Shown here: one piece after another, positions 43,881 to 53,717 of the stretch
Numbering within the stretch: position 1 is the first letter of the stretch
Layout of the letters: every line of letters starts with the position of its first letter
DNA from: Pseudomonas sp. MWU13-2100
GTDB lineage: Bacteria > Pseudomonadota > Gammaproteobacteria > Pseudomonadales > Pseudomonadaceae
Direction of reading: 5' to 3'
DNA: 64,000 nucleotides
Assembly: GCF_023242365.1 (NCBI RefSeq)
Contig: NZ_JALLIX010000001.1
Span: 124,001-188,000, forward strand
Notes under the pieces: model-generated
What the model was told of the DNA's origin: nothing
Databases searched by the model: none
What the model saw: the letters and a program-made list of their open reading frames with translations, nothing else
Program-made: the position numbers and the translations under genes

Positions 43881-44813
43881 TTACTGACCGGGGAGAGGGG
43901 GCTTGCTCAGGATCACATACTGCTCGCCCAGTTTGTCCGCGTAGCTGTGCAAGACCTCCTGGCACAGCGCGACAATTTCCTCCACCAGCTCCACGCCGAC
44001 CCGCCAGGACACCACCACTTCCAGGTTCGGCGGGCGTACGTCGAGGGCCAGCAAGGTCAACTCGCCGCGCATCAGTTCCTCCCGCACCAGCACCGACGGC
44101 AGGGCGCCGATACCGAAGCCGTCGCGCAGTAAGCGGGTAATCGCCGATACCGAGTTCACACAGTTCAGCCGCGGCGCCGGTACGCCATGGACCTGCATCA
44201 GGCCAAGAATTTCCTGGTGCGGCCGCGAGTTTTTCGAGAAAGTCACGATGCGCTCCCGGGCGATTTCGGCCAGGCTCGCGTATTCACGGTTATAGATCGA
44301 GTTGCTGGCCACCACCCAGCCCATCGGGTGGCTGATCAGTTTCAGGCTGCGAATCGATTCCTGGCGCAGCAGGTCGGTTTGCAGCACCAGGTCGAGAAAG
44401 CCCTTTTGCAGTTGATCGCAGAGGTTCAGCGCGGTATCCGCCACCAGTTCGATTTCCACCAACGGGAAGCGGTCTGACATCTGGGCCACCAACGGGCTGA
44501 GCCAGGTGTGGATGACCGTGTCCATCACCCCGATGCGCAGGCGTCCGACCTTGGTCGAACTGATCTCGATGGCATGCTTGAGGGCCTGCATGGTATCCAT
44601 CATCTGCTCGGCATAGTCGAGCACCTTGAGCCCTTCGGGCGTCAGGCTCACACCACGGGAGTCGCGCAGGAACAACTTCACCCCGAGCTCGCCTTCCAGC
44701 ACCGCGATACGGCTGGAAATGGATGCCTGGGTGGTGAAGAGCTTGTCCGCCGTCAGGCGAAAGCTCTTGAGCCGCGCAACCCAGACGAAGGTTTCGAGAA
44801 ATTTGAGGTTCAT
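43881..44813 (-). CDS. LysR-family regulator of the 5-oxoproline locus
   Basis: A 310-residue LysR protein. The helix-turn-helix is in MNLKFLETFVWVARLKSFRLTADKLFTTQASISSRIAVLEGELG (residues 1-44) and the effector domain is at about 90-300. It is divergent from an MFS-pxpABC operon with 152 bases between the starts, which suggests it controls that operon. The inducer (perhaps 5-oxoproline or a transported organic acid) is inference. Confidence 0.88.
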   Translation of the reverse strand: MNLKFLETFVWVARLKSFRLTADKLFTTQASISSRIAVLEGELGVKLFLRDSRGVSLTPEGLKVLDYAEQMMDTMQALKHAIEISSTKVGRLRIGVMDTVIHTWLSPLVAQMSDRFPLVEIELVADTALNLCDQLQKGFLDLVLQTDLLRQESIRSLKLISHPMGWVVASNSIYNREYASLAEIARERIVTFSKNSRPHQEILGLMQVHGVPAPRLNCVNSVSAITRLLRDGFGIGALPSVLVREELMRGELTLLALDVRPPNLEVVVSWRVGVELVEEIVALCQEVLHSYADKLGEQYVILSKPPLPGQ

Positions 44814-44965
44814 GCAATCAACTTTTTCTTATGCCTGGGCAGGACTTTTATTAGTTGGACGCAGAGGGCACGGCCAACGAAAAATGGCCCTCGACCGGTG
44901 AGGCACGATAAGCCCGAGCGGTCGCCAGAACAATACCAATAAGTTTTACGCGGAGAATTTCCCCC

Positions 44966-46252
44966 ATGACTACGCCCGGCTCGCTGGAAGTTACTCAAGC
45001 CGAGGGCCCACCCGGTCCGTTCACCTGGTATCGCAATCTCAATCAGCAGGAGCGTCGCACGTTCTGGAGTTGCAAGATCGGTTACGGCCTGGATGGCATG
45101 GATACCCAGATGCTCAGTTTCGTCATCCCGACGCTGATCGCCCTCTGGGGCCTGACCACCGGTCAGGCCGGGCTGATTTCCACCAGCACCCTGGTGGCGT
45201 CGGCCCTTGGCGGCTGGATCGCCGGGATTCTTTCCGACCGTATCGGCCGGGTGCGCACCCTGCAACTGACGGTGCTCTGGTTCGCCGTGTTCACCTTTCT
45301 CTGCGGCTTTGCCCAGAACTACCACCAGTTGCTCGTGGCCCGTACCCTGATGGGCTTCGGTTTTGGTGGCGAGTGGACCGCCGGCGCGGTGTTGATGGGC
45401 GAGGTGATCCGCGCCAAGGACCGCGGCAAGGCGGTCGGCATGGTGCAATCGGGCTGGGCCCTGGGTTGGGGGCTGACCGCGATCCTCTATGCATTGCTGT
45501 TTTCGCTGCTGCCGGCCGAAGACGCATGGCGCGCCCTGTTCGTGTTGGGCATCGTGCCGGCGATCTTTGTGATATTCGTTCGTCGCCTGGTCAAGGACCC
45601 GGAGGTCTATCGCCAGGCCAAGATCCAGGAAGCCCCGAGCACCCCGACGCACTTCTACGAGATTTTTGCCCCGGGCATGCTCAGCACCACCCTGCGGGCC
45701 TCTTTGTTGACCACCGGTGCACTGGGTGGTTACTACGCCATTACCGCCTGGTTGCCGACCTATCTGAAGACCGAGCGCGGCTTGAGCGTACTCGGCACGG
45801 GCGGTTACCTGGCCATGGTGATCGCCGGTTCCTACATCGGTTATGTGATCAGCGCGTACCTGACCGATCGGCTGGGGCGCAAGAAGAACTTCATTCTGTT
45901 CGCCGTCGGCTCCTTCATCATCGTGCTGTTGTACACCCAGTTGCAGGTCAGCAACGAGGTCATGCTCTGGCTGGGCTTGCCCCTGGGCTTTTTCGCCTCG
46001 GGGATATTCAGCGGCATGGGCGCGTTTCTCACCGAACTGTTTCCGACGCGGATTCGCGGTTCGGGGCAGGGCTTTTGTTACAACATCGGGCGGGCTTTGG
46101 CGGCGTTTTTTCCGCTGCTGATCGGCCTGCTCAGCCAGAAAGTGTCCTTGAGCCTGGGGATCGGCGCTTTTGCCGCCGTGTCCTACGGCGTGGTGATTCT
46201 CGCGGCCTTGAGCCTGCCGGAAACCCGTGGCAAGGAACTCGAAGCGCAGTAA
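44966..46252 (+). CDS. MFS transporter, acid:proton symporter type
   Basis: A 428-residue major facilitator with about 12 transmembrane helices. GGWIAGILSDRIGRVRTL (loop 2-3), GFGFGGEWTAGAVLMGE (helix 5) and SAYLTDRLGRKKNFI (loop 8-9) resemble the sialate/aromatic acid:H+ symporters. It heads an operon with pxpABC and is divergent from a LysR gene. The expected substrate is 5-oxoproline or a related acid, from context only. The 63 bases to pxpA contain a ribosome binding site (AGGAG). Confidence 0.88.
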   Translation: MTTPGSLEVTQAEGPPGPFTWYRNLNQQERRTFWSCKIGYGLDGMDTQMLSFVIPTLIALWGLTTGQAGLISTSTLVASALGGWIAGILSDRIGRVRTLQLTVLWFAVFTFLCGFAQNYHQLLVARTLMGFGFGGEWTAGAVLMGEVIRAKDRGKAVGMVQSGWALGWGLTAILYALLFSLLPAEDAWRALFVLGIVPAIFVIFVRRLVKDPEVYRQAKIQEAPSTPTHFYEIFAPGMLSTTLRASLLTTGALGGYYAITAWLPTYLKTERGLSVLGTGGYLAMVIAGSYIGYVISAYLTDRLGRKKNFILFAVGSFIIVLLYTQLQVSNEVMLWLGLPLGFFASGIFSGMGAFLTELFPTRIRGSGQGFCYNIGRALAAFFPLLIGLLSQKVSLSLGIGAFAAVSYGVVILAALSLPETRGKELEAQ

Positions 46253-46315
46253 TCTGTGGGTATTTGCGAAAAATCCCGCATTAAGAAAAGTTAAAAGCCC
46301 ACAGGAGCAACCACC

Positions 46316-47068
46316 GTGAGCCGCTTGTTATTGAATTGCGATATCGGCGAAAGCTATGGCAACTGGACCATGGGTCTGGATGCGCAGGTCATGCCGTTTA
46401 TCGATTGCGCCAATGTGGCCTGCGGTTATCACGCGGGCGATCCGAGCATCATGCGCAAGACGGTGACCTTGGCCCTGGCCAACGACGTGCGGATCGGTGC
46501 GCATCCGGCCTATCCCGACCTGGTGGGCTTCGGTCGCCGCTCCATGGCCTGCACGCCCCAGGAAATCCAGGACCTGCTGCATTATCAGATCGGCGCGCTG
46601 GACGGTATTTGCCGGGCGCAAGGTGCCCGGGTCAGTTACGTCAAGCCCCACGGCGCGATGTACAACGACATGATGGCCAATCCCGGGCAACTGCGTGCGG
46701 TGATCCAGGCGCTTGCCGCCTATGACCGGGAACTGCCGTTGATGCTGCTGGCGATGCGCGACAACAGCGCGGCCCAGGCCCTGGGCGATGAATACGGCGT
46801 CGAGCTGTGGTTCGAGGCTTTTGCCGATCGCGCCTACGACAGCGCCGGGCGCCTGGTATCGCGGCAGTTGCCCGGTGCCGTGCATCACGAGCCTGCGCTG
46901 ATCGTCGAACAGGCACTGACCATCGCTCGCGGTGACAACCTCATCGCCAGCGATGGCAGCGCGCTGCGTTTGCAGGCCAATACCTTGTGCGTGCACGGCG
47001 ACAACGCCAGTTCGGTGGCTGCGGTGCAGCGTATCCGCGAGGCCCTGGATCGGCAGTCCGCCGTATGA
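46316..47068 (+). CDS. pxpA: 5-oxoprolinase subunit PxpA
   Basis: A 250-residue LamB/YcsF-family protein. Typical segments are [22 protein letters not shown] and [16 protein letters not shown]. With PxpB and PxpC it forms the bacterial ATP-dependent 5-oxoprolinase that opens 5-oxoproline to glutamate. The start at 46316 is GTG with AGGAG upstream. It overlaps pxpB by four bases. The B and C subunits follow in order. Confidence 0.93.
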   Translation: MSRLLLNCDIGESYGNWTMGLDAQVMPFIDCANVACGYHAGDPSIMRKTVTLALANDVRIGAHPAYPDLVGFGRRSMACTPQEIQDLLHYQIGALDGICRAQGARVSYVKPHGAMYNDMMANPGQLRAVIQALAAYDRELPLMLLAMRDNSAAQALGDEYGVELWFEAFADRAYDSAGRLVSRQLPGAVHHEPALIVEQALTIARGDNLIASDGSALRLQANTLCVHGDNASSVAAVQRIREALDRQSAV

Positions 47069-47769
47069 AGCCACGGATCGAAGTGGTCGGGATCGACTGT
47101 CTGATGGTGCGCTTGTTCGAGGTGATCGCCGAAGAAAACATGCCGTGGATGCTTGCCGCCGGCGAACGTTTGCGCGCCGGATTCGCCCAGCACCTGATCG
47201 ACCTGGTGCCGTCCTATACCACCTTGATGGTGCATTACGACCTGCTGGCGTTGAGCCCGTCCCAGGCCCGGGAGCTGATTGCCCAAGCCTTGACCGATCT
47301 GGCCCCGAGCACCGGGGCTGGCGGCCAATGCCATGTGTTGCCGGTGTGGTACGACCCGAGTGTCGGCCCGGAGCTGGGCTTGTTGGCCGAGCGCAGCGGC
47401 TGGTCGGTCAGCGAGGTGATTCGCTGCCACAGCGAACGTGAGTACCAGGTGTTCGCCCTGGGTTTCGCCCCGGGGTTTGCCTTTATGGGATTGGTCGACG
47501 AACGGCTGGCCGCACCGCGTATCAGTACGCCGCGCAAGCGGGTGGCGGCGGGGAGCGTGGGCATTGCCGAGCGCCAGACCGCGGCTTATCCGGTGGTCTC
47601 CCCGGGGGGCTGGAACCTGATCGGTCGTACCCCGAGCAAGCTGTTCGACCGTGAGCGCGACGGTTATAGCCTGATGCAGCCGGGCGATACGGTGCGTTTT
47701 GCCGCGATCGATCATGCTGAATTCATTACGTTGGGCGGTGATGACACGCCACTGGAGGGCTTGGCATGA
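47065..47769 (+). CDS. pxpB: 5-oxoprolinase subunit PxpB (KipI-like)
   Basis: A 234-residue KipI/PxpB-family protein. Hallmarks are [23 protein letters not shown] and [17 protein letters not shown] (about 120-190). The start at 47065 overlaps the pxpA stop by four bases. It ends four bases into pxpC, so the three subunits are translationally coupled. It should form a complex with PxpC. Confidence 0.93.
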   Translation: MKPRIEVVGIDCLMVRLFEVIAEENMPWMLAAGERLRAGFAQHLIDLVPSYTTLMVHYDLLALSPSQARELIAQALTDLAPSTGAGGQCHVLPVWYDPSVGPELGLLAERSGWSVSEVIRCHSEREYQVFALGFAPGFAFMGLVDERLAAPRISTPRKRVAAGSVGIAERQTAAYPVVSPGGWNLIGRTPSKLFDRERDGYSLMQPGDTVRFAAIDHAEFITLGGDDTPLEGLA

Positions 47770-48683
47770 GCTATCTGTCGATCGAGGCGAGTACGCCTCT
47801 GTGCCTGCTGCAGGATGCGGGGCGGTTTGGCGTGCGTCATCTGGGCGTGACCCAGGGCGGGGCGCTGGATTGGGTATCGATGTTCTGGGCCAACCATCTG
47901 CTGGGCAATGCGCCGGATGCCGCGGTGGTCGAAGTGACCCTCGGTGGGCTGACGCTGCTGGCTGAGGAGGATTGTTGTCTGGCCCTGGCCGGTGCCGATC
48001 TCGGCGCGCGGGTGGATGGCCAGGCGCTGGCGCCCTGGTGCAGTTTTGTCTTGAGGAAAGGCCAGCGCCTGCAATTGACGCAGCCGCTGTCGGGGGCGCG
48101 GGCTTATCTGGCGGCGCCGGGCGGTTTTATTGCGCCCAAGGTCCTGGGCAGTGCTGCCTGTGTGGTCCGTGAGGAACTCGGTGGGCTCGATGGCATGGGA
48201 CGGCCGTTGGCCAAGGGCGGGCGCCTGGAATATCGCGGGGCGGCGTCGACGCCCAGGGGGTTGTCAGGCGCGCAGGTACCGGATTTCAGTTCCAGTGCAC
48301 CGTTGCAGGTGGTGCTCGGGGCGCAGATCGGCGAGTTCAGCGGGCAAAGCCTGTTCGATGCGTTCAACAGTGTCTGGACCCTGGACAGTCGTGCCGATCG
48401 CATGGGGATCCGGTTGTTGGGGCCGGAGTTGAAGTATCAGGGCGAGCCGATGATCTCCGAGGGCATTCCCCTGGGGGCGATCCAGGTGCCGCCGGATGGA
48501 CAGCCGATCGTCTTGCTCAACGACCGGCAGACCATTGGTGGTTATCCACGGTTGGGCGCGCTGACGCCCTTGTCGCTGGCGCGCCTGGCGCAATGTCTGC
48601 CGGGGGCCCGGGTCAGGCTGGCGCCGGTAGCGCAGGAGGCGGCGCATCGGCAGCAGGTCGAGTTCATGCGCCGGTTCGCCTGA
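47766..48683 (+). CDS. pxpC: 5-oxoprolinase subunit PxpC (KipA-like)
   Basis: A 305-residue biotin-dependent carboxyltransferase-like KipA/PxpC protein. DAGRFGVRHLGVTQGGALD at the N-terminus and MISEGIPLGAIQVPPDGQPIVLLNDRQTIGGYP near residues 225-260 are the family signatures. It starts inside the pxpB end (4-base overlap). Last gene of the operon; a REP element follows. Confidence 0.93.
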   Translation: MSYLSIEASTPLCLLQDAGRFGVRHLGVTQGGALDWVSMFWANHLLGNAPDAAVVEVTLGGLTLLAEEDCCLALAGADLGARVDGQALAPWCSFVLRKGQRLQLTQPLSGARAYLAAPGGFIAPKVLGSAACVVREELGGLDGMGRPLAKGGRLEYRGAASTPRGLSGAQVPDFSSSAPLQVVLGAQIGEFSGQSLFDAFNSVWTLDSRADRMGIRLLGPELKYQGEPMISEGIPLGAIQVPPDGQPIVLLNDRQTIGGYPRLGALTPLSLARLAQCLPGARVRLAPVAQEAAHRQQVEFMRRFA

Positions 48684-48696
48684 CAGCGATCTCATT

Positions 48697-48827
48697 GTGG
48701 CGAGCGGGCTTGCCCGCGCTGGGGTGCGAAGCACCCCCAAAACCTGCAATCGCGGTGTATCAGAAATAACCGGGATTAGGGTTTTACGGCTGCTGCGCAG
48801 CCGAACGCGGGCAAGCCCGCTCGCCAC
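48697..48827. repeat. long REP-type hairpin
   Basis: GTGGCGAGCGGGCTTGCCCG at the left and CGGGCAAGCCCGCTCGCCAC at the right are inverse. It lies between the convergent pxpC and VWA genes and probably also terminates transcription. Confidence 0.87.
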
Positions 48828-48853
48828 GGGATCCCCTTGCCACAGGACCCGGT

Positions 48854-50032
48854 TTACTTGGACAAAAACCGCATCCCTTCTTCCAACCCACGCAAAGTCA
48901 GCGGATACATCTGGTCCTCCACCAGATCGCGGACGATGCCGGTCGACGCGGTGTAGTTCCAGGTGTCCTTCGGATACGGGTTGATCCAGATCAGCTTCTT
49001 GTACTTGGCCATGAAGCGCTGCATCCACACATAACCGGCTTCTTCGTTCCAATGCTCGACACTGCCGCCGGACTGGGTGATTTCATACGGCGCCATGGCC
49101 GCATCGCCGACGAAAATCACTTTGTAGTCGGCCCCGTACTTGTGCAACAGGTCCTGGGTCGATGTACTTTCCGAGCCCCGGCGCAGGTTGTTCTTCCACA
49201 CCGATTCATAGATGAAGTTGTGGAAATAGAAGTACTCCAGGTGCTTGAACTCGGTTTTGCAGGCCGAGAACAGCTCCTCGCAGATCTTCACATGGGCGTC
49301 CATCGAGCCGCCGATGTCGAACAGCAGCAGCAACTTGATGGTGTTGCGCCGCTCCGGGCGCATCTGGATATTCAACAGGCCGGCATCGCGGGCGGTGTGG
49401 TCGATGGTGCCGTCGATATCCAGCTCTTGCGCCGCACCCTGGCGCGCGAACTTGCGCAGGCGGCGCAAGGCAATCTTGATATTGCGCGTACCCAGTTCGA
49501 CCTGATCGTCGAGGTTCTTGTACTCGCGCTGGTCCCAGACCTTGACCGCCTTGCCCTGGCGCTGGCCGGCGTCGCCGACGCGAATGCCTTCAGGGTTGAA
49601 GCCGCCCGAGCCGAACGGGCTGGTGCCGCCGGTGCCGATCCATTTGTTGCCGCCGGCGTGACGTTCCTTCTGTTCTTCCAGGCGTTTCTTGAATTCCTCG
49701 ATCAGTTTGTCCAGGCCGCCAAGGGACTGGATCTGCGCGCGTTCCTCGGCGCTCAGTGAGCGTTCGAACTCCTTGCGCAACCAGTCTTCGGGAATCAGGG
49801 CCTGTAGATGATCGTCGAGTTTTTCCAGGCCATTGAAGTAGGCGCCGAAAGCCCGGTCGAATTTGTCGAAATGCCGCTCGTCCTTCACCAGGATCGCCCG
49901 GGCGAGGTAGTAGAATTCGTCCATGTCGGCGAAGATCACACGCTGTTTCAGCGCGTCGATCAGATCGAGCAGTTCGCGCACCGACACCGGAACCTTGGCG
50001 GCGCGCATTTCATTGAACAGGTTGAGCAGCAT
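48854..50032 (-). CDS. VWA-domain protein (CoxE-like)
   Basis: A 392-residue protein of the CoxE-like VWA group. The C-terminal VWA domain (about 205-390) has the metal site as LFDIGGSMDAH, that is DxGxS in place of the usual DxSxS. The N-terminal part is helical (EMRAAKVPVSVRELLDLIDALK). It is encoded just behind a MoxR ATPase, the standard partner. Together they are thought to act as a chaperone pair for complex assembly or metal insertion. The target is unknown. Confidence 0.85.
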   Translation of the reverse strand: MLLNLFNEMRAAKVPVSVRELLDLIDALKQRVIFADMDEFYYLARAILVKDERHFDKFDRAFGAYFNGLEKLDDHLQALIPEDWLRKEFERSLSAEERAQIQSLGGLDKLIEEFKKRLEEQKERHAGGNKWIGTGGTSPFGSGGFNPEGIRVGDAGQRQGKAVKVWDQREYKNLDDQVELGTRNIKIALRRLRKFARQGAAQELDIDGTIDHTARDAGLLNIQMRPERRNTIKLLLLFDIGGSMDAHVKICEELFSACKTEFKHLEYFYFHNFIYESVWKNNLRRGSESTSTQDLLHKYGADYKVIFVGDAAMAPYEITQSGGSVEHWNEEAGYVWMQRFMAKYKKLIWINPYPKDTWNYTASTGIVRDLVEDQMYPLTLRGLEEGMRFLSK

Positions 50033-50067
50033 GGCAATCGCCCCCGCTTTTGTTGAAAAAAGCGAAC

Positions 50068-50913
50068 TTAACGGCTGCCGCGACGGCTCATGAATGCCAG
50101 GCGTTCGAGCAGTTGCACGTCCTGTTCGTTCTTCACCAGGGCACCGGCCAGGGGCGGGATGGCCTTGGTCGGATCGCGCTCGCGCAGTACCGCTTCGCCG
50201 ATATTGTCGGCCATCAGCAGTTTCAGCCAGTCCACCAGTTCCGAGGTCGAAGGCTTTTTCTTCAGGCCCGGGACCTTGCGCACGTCGAAGAACACATCCA
50301 GGGCTTCGCTGACCAGGTCCTTCTTGATGTTCGGGTAATGTACGTCGACGATCTTCTGCAGGGTGACGCGGTCCGGGAAGGCGATGTAGTGGAAGAAGCA
50401 GCGGCGCAGGAAGGCGTCCGGCAGCTCTTTCTCGTTGTTGGAGGTGATGATGATGATCGGACGTTTCTTCGCCTTGATGGTTTCATCGATCTCATAGACG
50501 TAGAACTCCATCTTGTCGAGTTCTTGCAACAGGTCGTTGGGGAACTCGATGTCGGCCTTGTCGATTTCGTCGATCAGCAGGATCACCCGTTCCTCGGATT
50601 CGAAGGCTTCCCAGAGCTTGCCCTTTTTCAGGTAGTTGCGAACATCGTGGACCTTCTCGTTGCCCAGTTGCGAGTCGCGCAGGCGGCTGACCGCGTCGTA
50701 CTCGTACAGGCCCTGGTGGGCCTTGGTGGTGGACTTGATGTGCCAGGTGATCAGCTTGGCGCCAAAGGATTCGGCCAGTTGCTCGGCCAGCATGGTCTTG
50801 CCGGTGCCGGGTTCGCCCTTGACCAGCAGCGGCCGCTCCAGGGTGATGGCGGCATTCACGGCCAGCTTCAGGTCATCGGTGGCAACGTAGGCCTGGGTGC
50901 CTTCGAACTTCAT
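50068..50913 (-). CDS. MoxR-family AAA ATPase
   Basis: A 281-residue AAA+ ATPase. Walker A is GEPGTGKTMLAEQ (about residues 33-45), Walker B is ILLIDEIDKAD, and sensor 1 is IIITSNNEKELPDAFLRRC, with the Arg finger following. The start at 50913 has GAGGA upstream. It lies 35 bases before the VWA gene. MoxR/VWA pairs act as chaperones for protein complexes; no specific client is obvious nearby. Confidence 0.9.
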   Translation of the reverse strand: MKFEGTQAYVATDDLKLAVNAAITLERPLLVKGEPGTGKTMLAEQLAESFGAKLITWHIKSTTKAHQGLYEYDAVSRLRDSQLGNEKVHDVRNYLKKGKLWEAFESEERVILLIDEIDKADIEFPNDLLQELDKMEFYVYEIDETIKAKKRPIIIITSNNEKELPDAFLRRCFFHYIAFPDRVTLQKIVDVHYPNIKKDLVSEALDVFFDVRKVPGLKKKPSTSELVDWLKLLMADNIGEAVLRERDPTKAIPPLAGALVKNEQDVQLLERLAFMSRRGSR

Positions 50914-51156
50914 CTGCAATTCCTCGGACGATAACGCCGGCCGGTTTGAGGGCGGGCGGGGGGAAATCATCCCTGACTATAACGCGGCGCCCGGTCGAGT
51001 GTGAACGCAGACGGCTTATTCAGTCTCTGAATGGGGCGTCAGATACTGACTCGGTCCGTCGCGGACCCGCGGCCGCCCATTGTCATGACTGGACGCCCGC
51101 AACCCTGAGGCATAACCTTGAAGGTCCCCGTCAATGCTGCATGAAAGGACCCCGTC

Positions 51157-52128
51157 ATGAGCCGTATTTTTGCAGACAACGCGCACTCCATCGGTAACAC
51201 GCCGCTGGTCCAGATCAACCGTATCGCGCCCCGTGGCGTAACGATTCTGGCCAAGATCGAAGGGCGTAACCCGGGGTACTCGGTGAAATGCCGGATCGGC
51301 GCCAACATGATCTGGGACGCCGAAAGCAGCGGCAAACTCAAGCCGGGCATGACCATTGTCGAACCGACTTCCGGCAACACCGGCATCGGCCTGGCCTTCG
51401 TCGCCGCCGCCCGGGGCTACAAGCTGCTGCTGACCATGCCGTCGTCCATGAGCCTGGAGCGGCGCAAGGTGCTCAAGGCATTGGGCGCCGAGCTGGTGTT
51501 GACCGAGCCGGCGAAGGGTATGAAAGGCGCGATCGAAAAGGCTACGGAGATTGTGGCCGGCGATCCGTCGCACTTCTTCATGCCGGCGCAGTTCGACAAC
51601 CCGGCCAATCCGGCCATTCATGAAAAGACCACCGGGCCGGAAATCTGGAACGATACCGATGGCGCGGTGGATGTGCTGGTGGCCGGCGTCGGCACCGGAG
51701 GGACCCTTACCGGGGTTTCGCGTTATATCAAGCTGACCCGGCACAAGCCGATCCTTTCGGTGGCGGTGGAGCCGGCCAGTTCGCCGGTGATCAGCCAGAC
51801 CCTGGCCGGGGCCGAGGTCAAGCCCAGCTCGCACAAGATCCAGGGCATCGGTGCCGGTTTTGTGCCGAAAAACCTCGATCTGGCAATGGTCGACCGGGTC
51901 GAACTGGTGACCGACGAAGAATCCAAGGCCATGGCCCTGCGGCTGATGCGGGAAGAGGGGATTCTCTGTGGGATTTCCTGCGGCGCGGCCATGGCCGTTG
52001 CGGTGCGGCTGGCGCAGACGCCGGAAATGCAGGGCAAGACCATCGTCGTGGTGCTGCCGGACTCCGGTGAACGCTACCTGTCGAGCATGTTGTTCAGCGA
52101 TCTGTTCACTGAGCAGGAGCTTTTGTAG
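51157..52128 (+). CDS. cysK: cysteine synthase A
   Basis: A 323-residue PLP enzyme that makes cysteine from O-acetylserine and sulfide. The Schiff-base lysine is in YSVKCRIG (about residue 43), the acetylserine loop is [12 protein letters not shown] and the phosphate loop is [10 protein letters not shown]. The C-terminal segment includes [12 protein letters not shown]. The length is normal for CysK. Single gene, followed by a half REP element. Confidence 0.94.
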   Translation: MSRIFADNAHSIGNTPLVQINRIAPRGVTILAKIEGRNPGYSVKCRIGANMIWDAESSGKLKPGMTIVEPTSGNTGIGLAFVAAARGYKLLLTMPSSMSLERRKVLKALGAELVLTEPAKGMKGAIEKATEIVAGDPSHFFMPAQFDNPANPAIHEKTTGPEIWNDTDGAVDVLVAGVGTGGTLTGVSRYIKLTRHKPILSVAVEPASSPVISQTLAGAEVKPSSHKIQGIGAGFVPKNLDLAMVDRVELVTDEESKAMALRLMREEGILCGISCGAAMAVAVRLAQTPEMQGKTIVVVLPDSGERYLSSMLFSDLFTEQELL

Positions 52129-52202
52129 GAGCAGGCTTGCTCGCGATGCAGGCGACGCGGTTTTTCAGATCGAGCGCGTTGTTAATGATCGTCGCGAGCA
52201 AT
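52125..52202. repeat. partial REP-type element
   Basis: GTAGGAGCAGGCTTGCTCGC at the left with a degenerate inverse GTCGCGAGCA at the right. It directly follows cysK and looks like a decayed REP unit. Confidence 0.6.
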
Positions 52203-52431
52203 CGAACATCGACCGGTTGTTCCCATAGCGCTCAAGATCCACTGACCTGGATCAGCTACCGTTCAGCCGTTTGCGGTTAAATAAGGGTTTTATTGCCGCA
52301 TCGGCAACGCTGAATCTGTGACGCCATGGGTTTTTCCCGGCGCCGGTAATGTTTATCATGCCCGGCTGCCACGTCAGGGGGGTCGAGCGATACAGACTGC
52401 CTGCGCGTTGCCCATTTTCGAGGAGTGTTGC

Positions 52432-53370
52432 ATGACCTTTTCCTTTGCCGCCAAGGCCGCAGTCCTGCTGCTGTTCCTGGGCAGTACACTTTACGTGCAT
52501 CTGCGTGGCAAGGCGCGTTTGCCCCTATTGCGCCAGTTCGTCAACCATTCCGCCGCGTTCGCACCCTACAACGCCTTGATGTACCTGTTTTCCAGCGTAC
52601 CGTCCAAGCCTTACCTGGACCGCAGCAAATTTCCCGAGCTGGATGTGCTCAAGGACAATTGGCAGGTGATCCGCGAAGAAGCCATGCATCTGTTCGATGA
52701 AGGTTATATCCGCGCCGCCGAGAAGAACAACGACGCCGGCTTCGGCTCGTTCTTCAAGAAGGGCTGGAAGCGTTTCTACCTCAAGTGGTACGACAAGGCC
52801 CTGCCGTCGGCCGAGTTGCTCTGCCCGAAAACCGTGGCACTGGTGAACTCGATCCCCAACGTCAAGGGCGCGATGTTCGCCCTGTTGCCCGGCGGCAGTC
52901 ACCTCAACCCGCACCGTGACCCGTTTGCCGGTTCCCTGCGTTATCACCTGGGTTTGTCCACGCCGAACTCCGACGATTGCCGGATTTTCGTCGACGGCCA
53001 GGTCTATGCCTGGCGCGACGGTGAAGACGTGATGTTCGACGAGACCTATGTGCACTGGGTCAAGAATGAAACCGAACAGACCCGGGTTATTCTGTTCTGT
53101 GATGTCGAACGTCCACTGAGCAGCCGCTTGATGACTGCGGTCAACCGCCGGGTCAGCGCCTTCCTCGGCCGCGCCACGGCCCCGCAGAATCTCGATGACG
53201 AGCGGGTCGGCGGAATCAACCAGGCCTATGCCTGGAGCAAACGCTTCAGCGACGGCATCAGTGGCGCGGTCAAACGCTTCAAACGCGCCAATCCGAAGGC
53301 TTATCGTGCCATGCGCCCAGTGCTGGCAGTGGTGGTCTTCGCCGCCCTCGGTTATTGGTTGTTCGGCTGA
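52432..53370 (+). CDS. lpxO: LpxO-like aspartyl/asparaginyl beta-hydroxylase
   Basis: A 312-residue Fe(II)/2-oxoglutarate dioxygenase. An N-terminal membrane segment (about 6-20) anchors it and a second at the C-terminus (about 293-311) flanks the catalytic domain. The iron ligands are in NPHRDPF (His and Asp) with a later His in VHWVKNE, and the 2-oxoglutarate Arg is in QTRVILF. LpxO hydroxylates a secondary acyl chain of lipid A. The start at 52432 has GAGGAG upstream. Confidence 0.87.
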   Translation: MTFSFAAKAAVLLLFLGSTLYVHLRGKARLPLLRQFVNHSAAFAPYNALMYLFSSVPSKPYLDRSKFPELDVLKDNWQVIREEAMHLFDEGYIRAAEKNNDAGFGSFFKKGWKRFYLKWYDKALPSAELLCPKTVALVNSIPNVKGAMFALLPGGSHLNPHRDPFAGSLRYHLGLSTPNSDDCRIFVDGQVYAWRDGEDVMFDETYVHWVKNETEQTRVILFCDVERPLSSRLMTAVNRRVSAFLGRATAPQNLDDERVGGINQAYAWSKRFSDGISGAVKRFKRANPKAYRAMRPVLAVVVFAALGYWLFG

Positions 53371-53717
53371 TCTGTTGCAATGGCTGCCGGGCGCTGGTTA
53401 TAGTCAGTGCTCGGTGTTTCAACCGATTCACCTTCCTCAGCAAAAGATCAGCCCATGCCGGTTTCCTTTCTCAATGCGGTAGTCGATTCAGCGCTCAACG
53501 CTGTGGTCGTGCCGTGCGGGAACCTACAGCCTGCGCAGATCAGTCATTACCCCCCACCTGTCAGTAGCACGCCGGTGTACGCAGTCGTATCACCGCCGGG
53601 TGTTGGCTGTTCGGGCTGATCAGCAGCGTTTGCTGTTCCCCTGTGCCCGCCTGAAAAAACTACTGAATGTTCAGCCTTGCGCTGAATCGGCTTTTGCCTG
53701 AATCACGGGTGGTATCC
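53371..53717. other. intergenic region, no clear gene
   Basis: 347 bases between lpxO and the EamA gene. A 54-codon frame at 53455-53619 lacks a good ribosome binding site and family features. I see no hairpin strong enough to call. Confidence 0.4.

Noticed and set aside
53455..53619. 54-codon frame after lpxO
   Set aside because: No ribosome binding site and no recognisable features; kept only as a remark in the intergenic entry.
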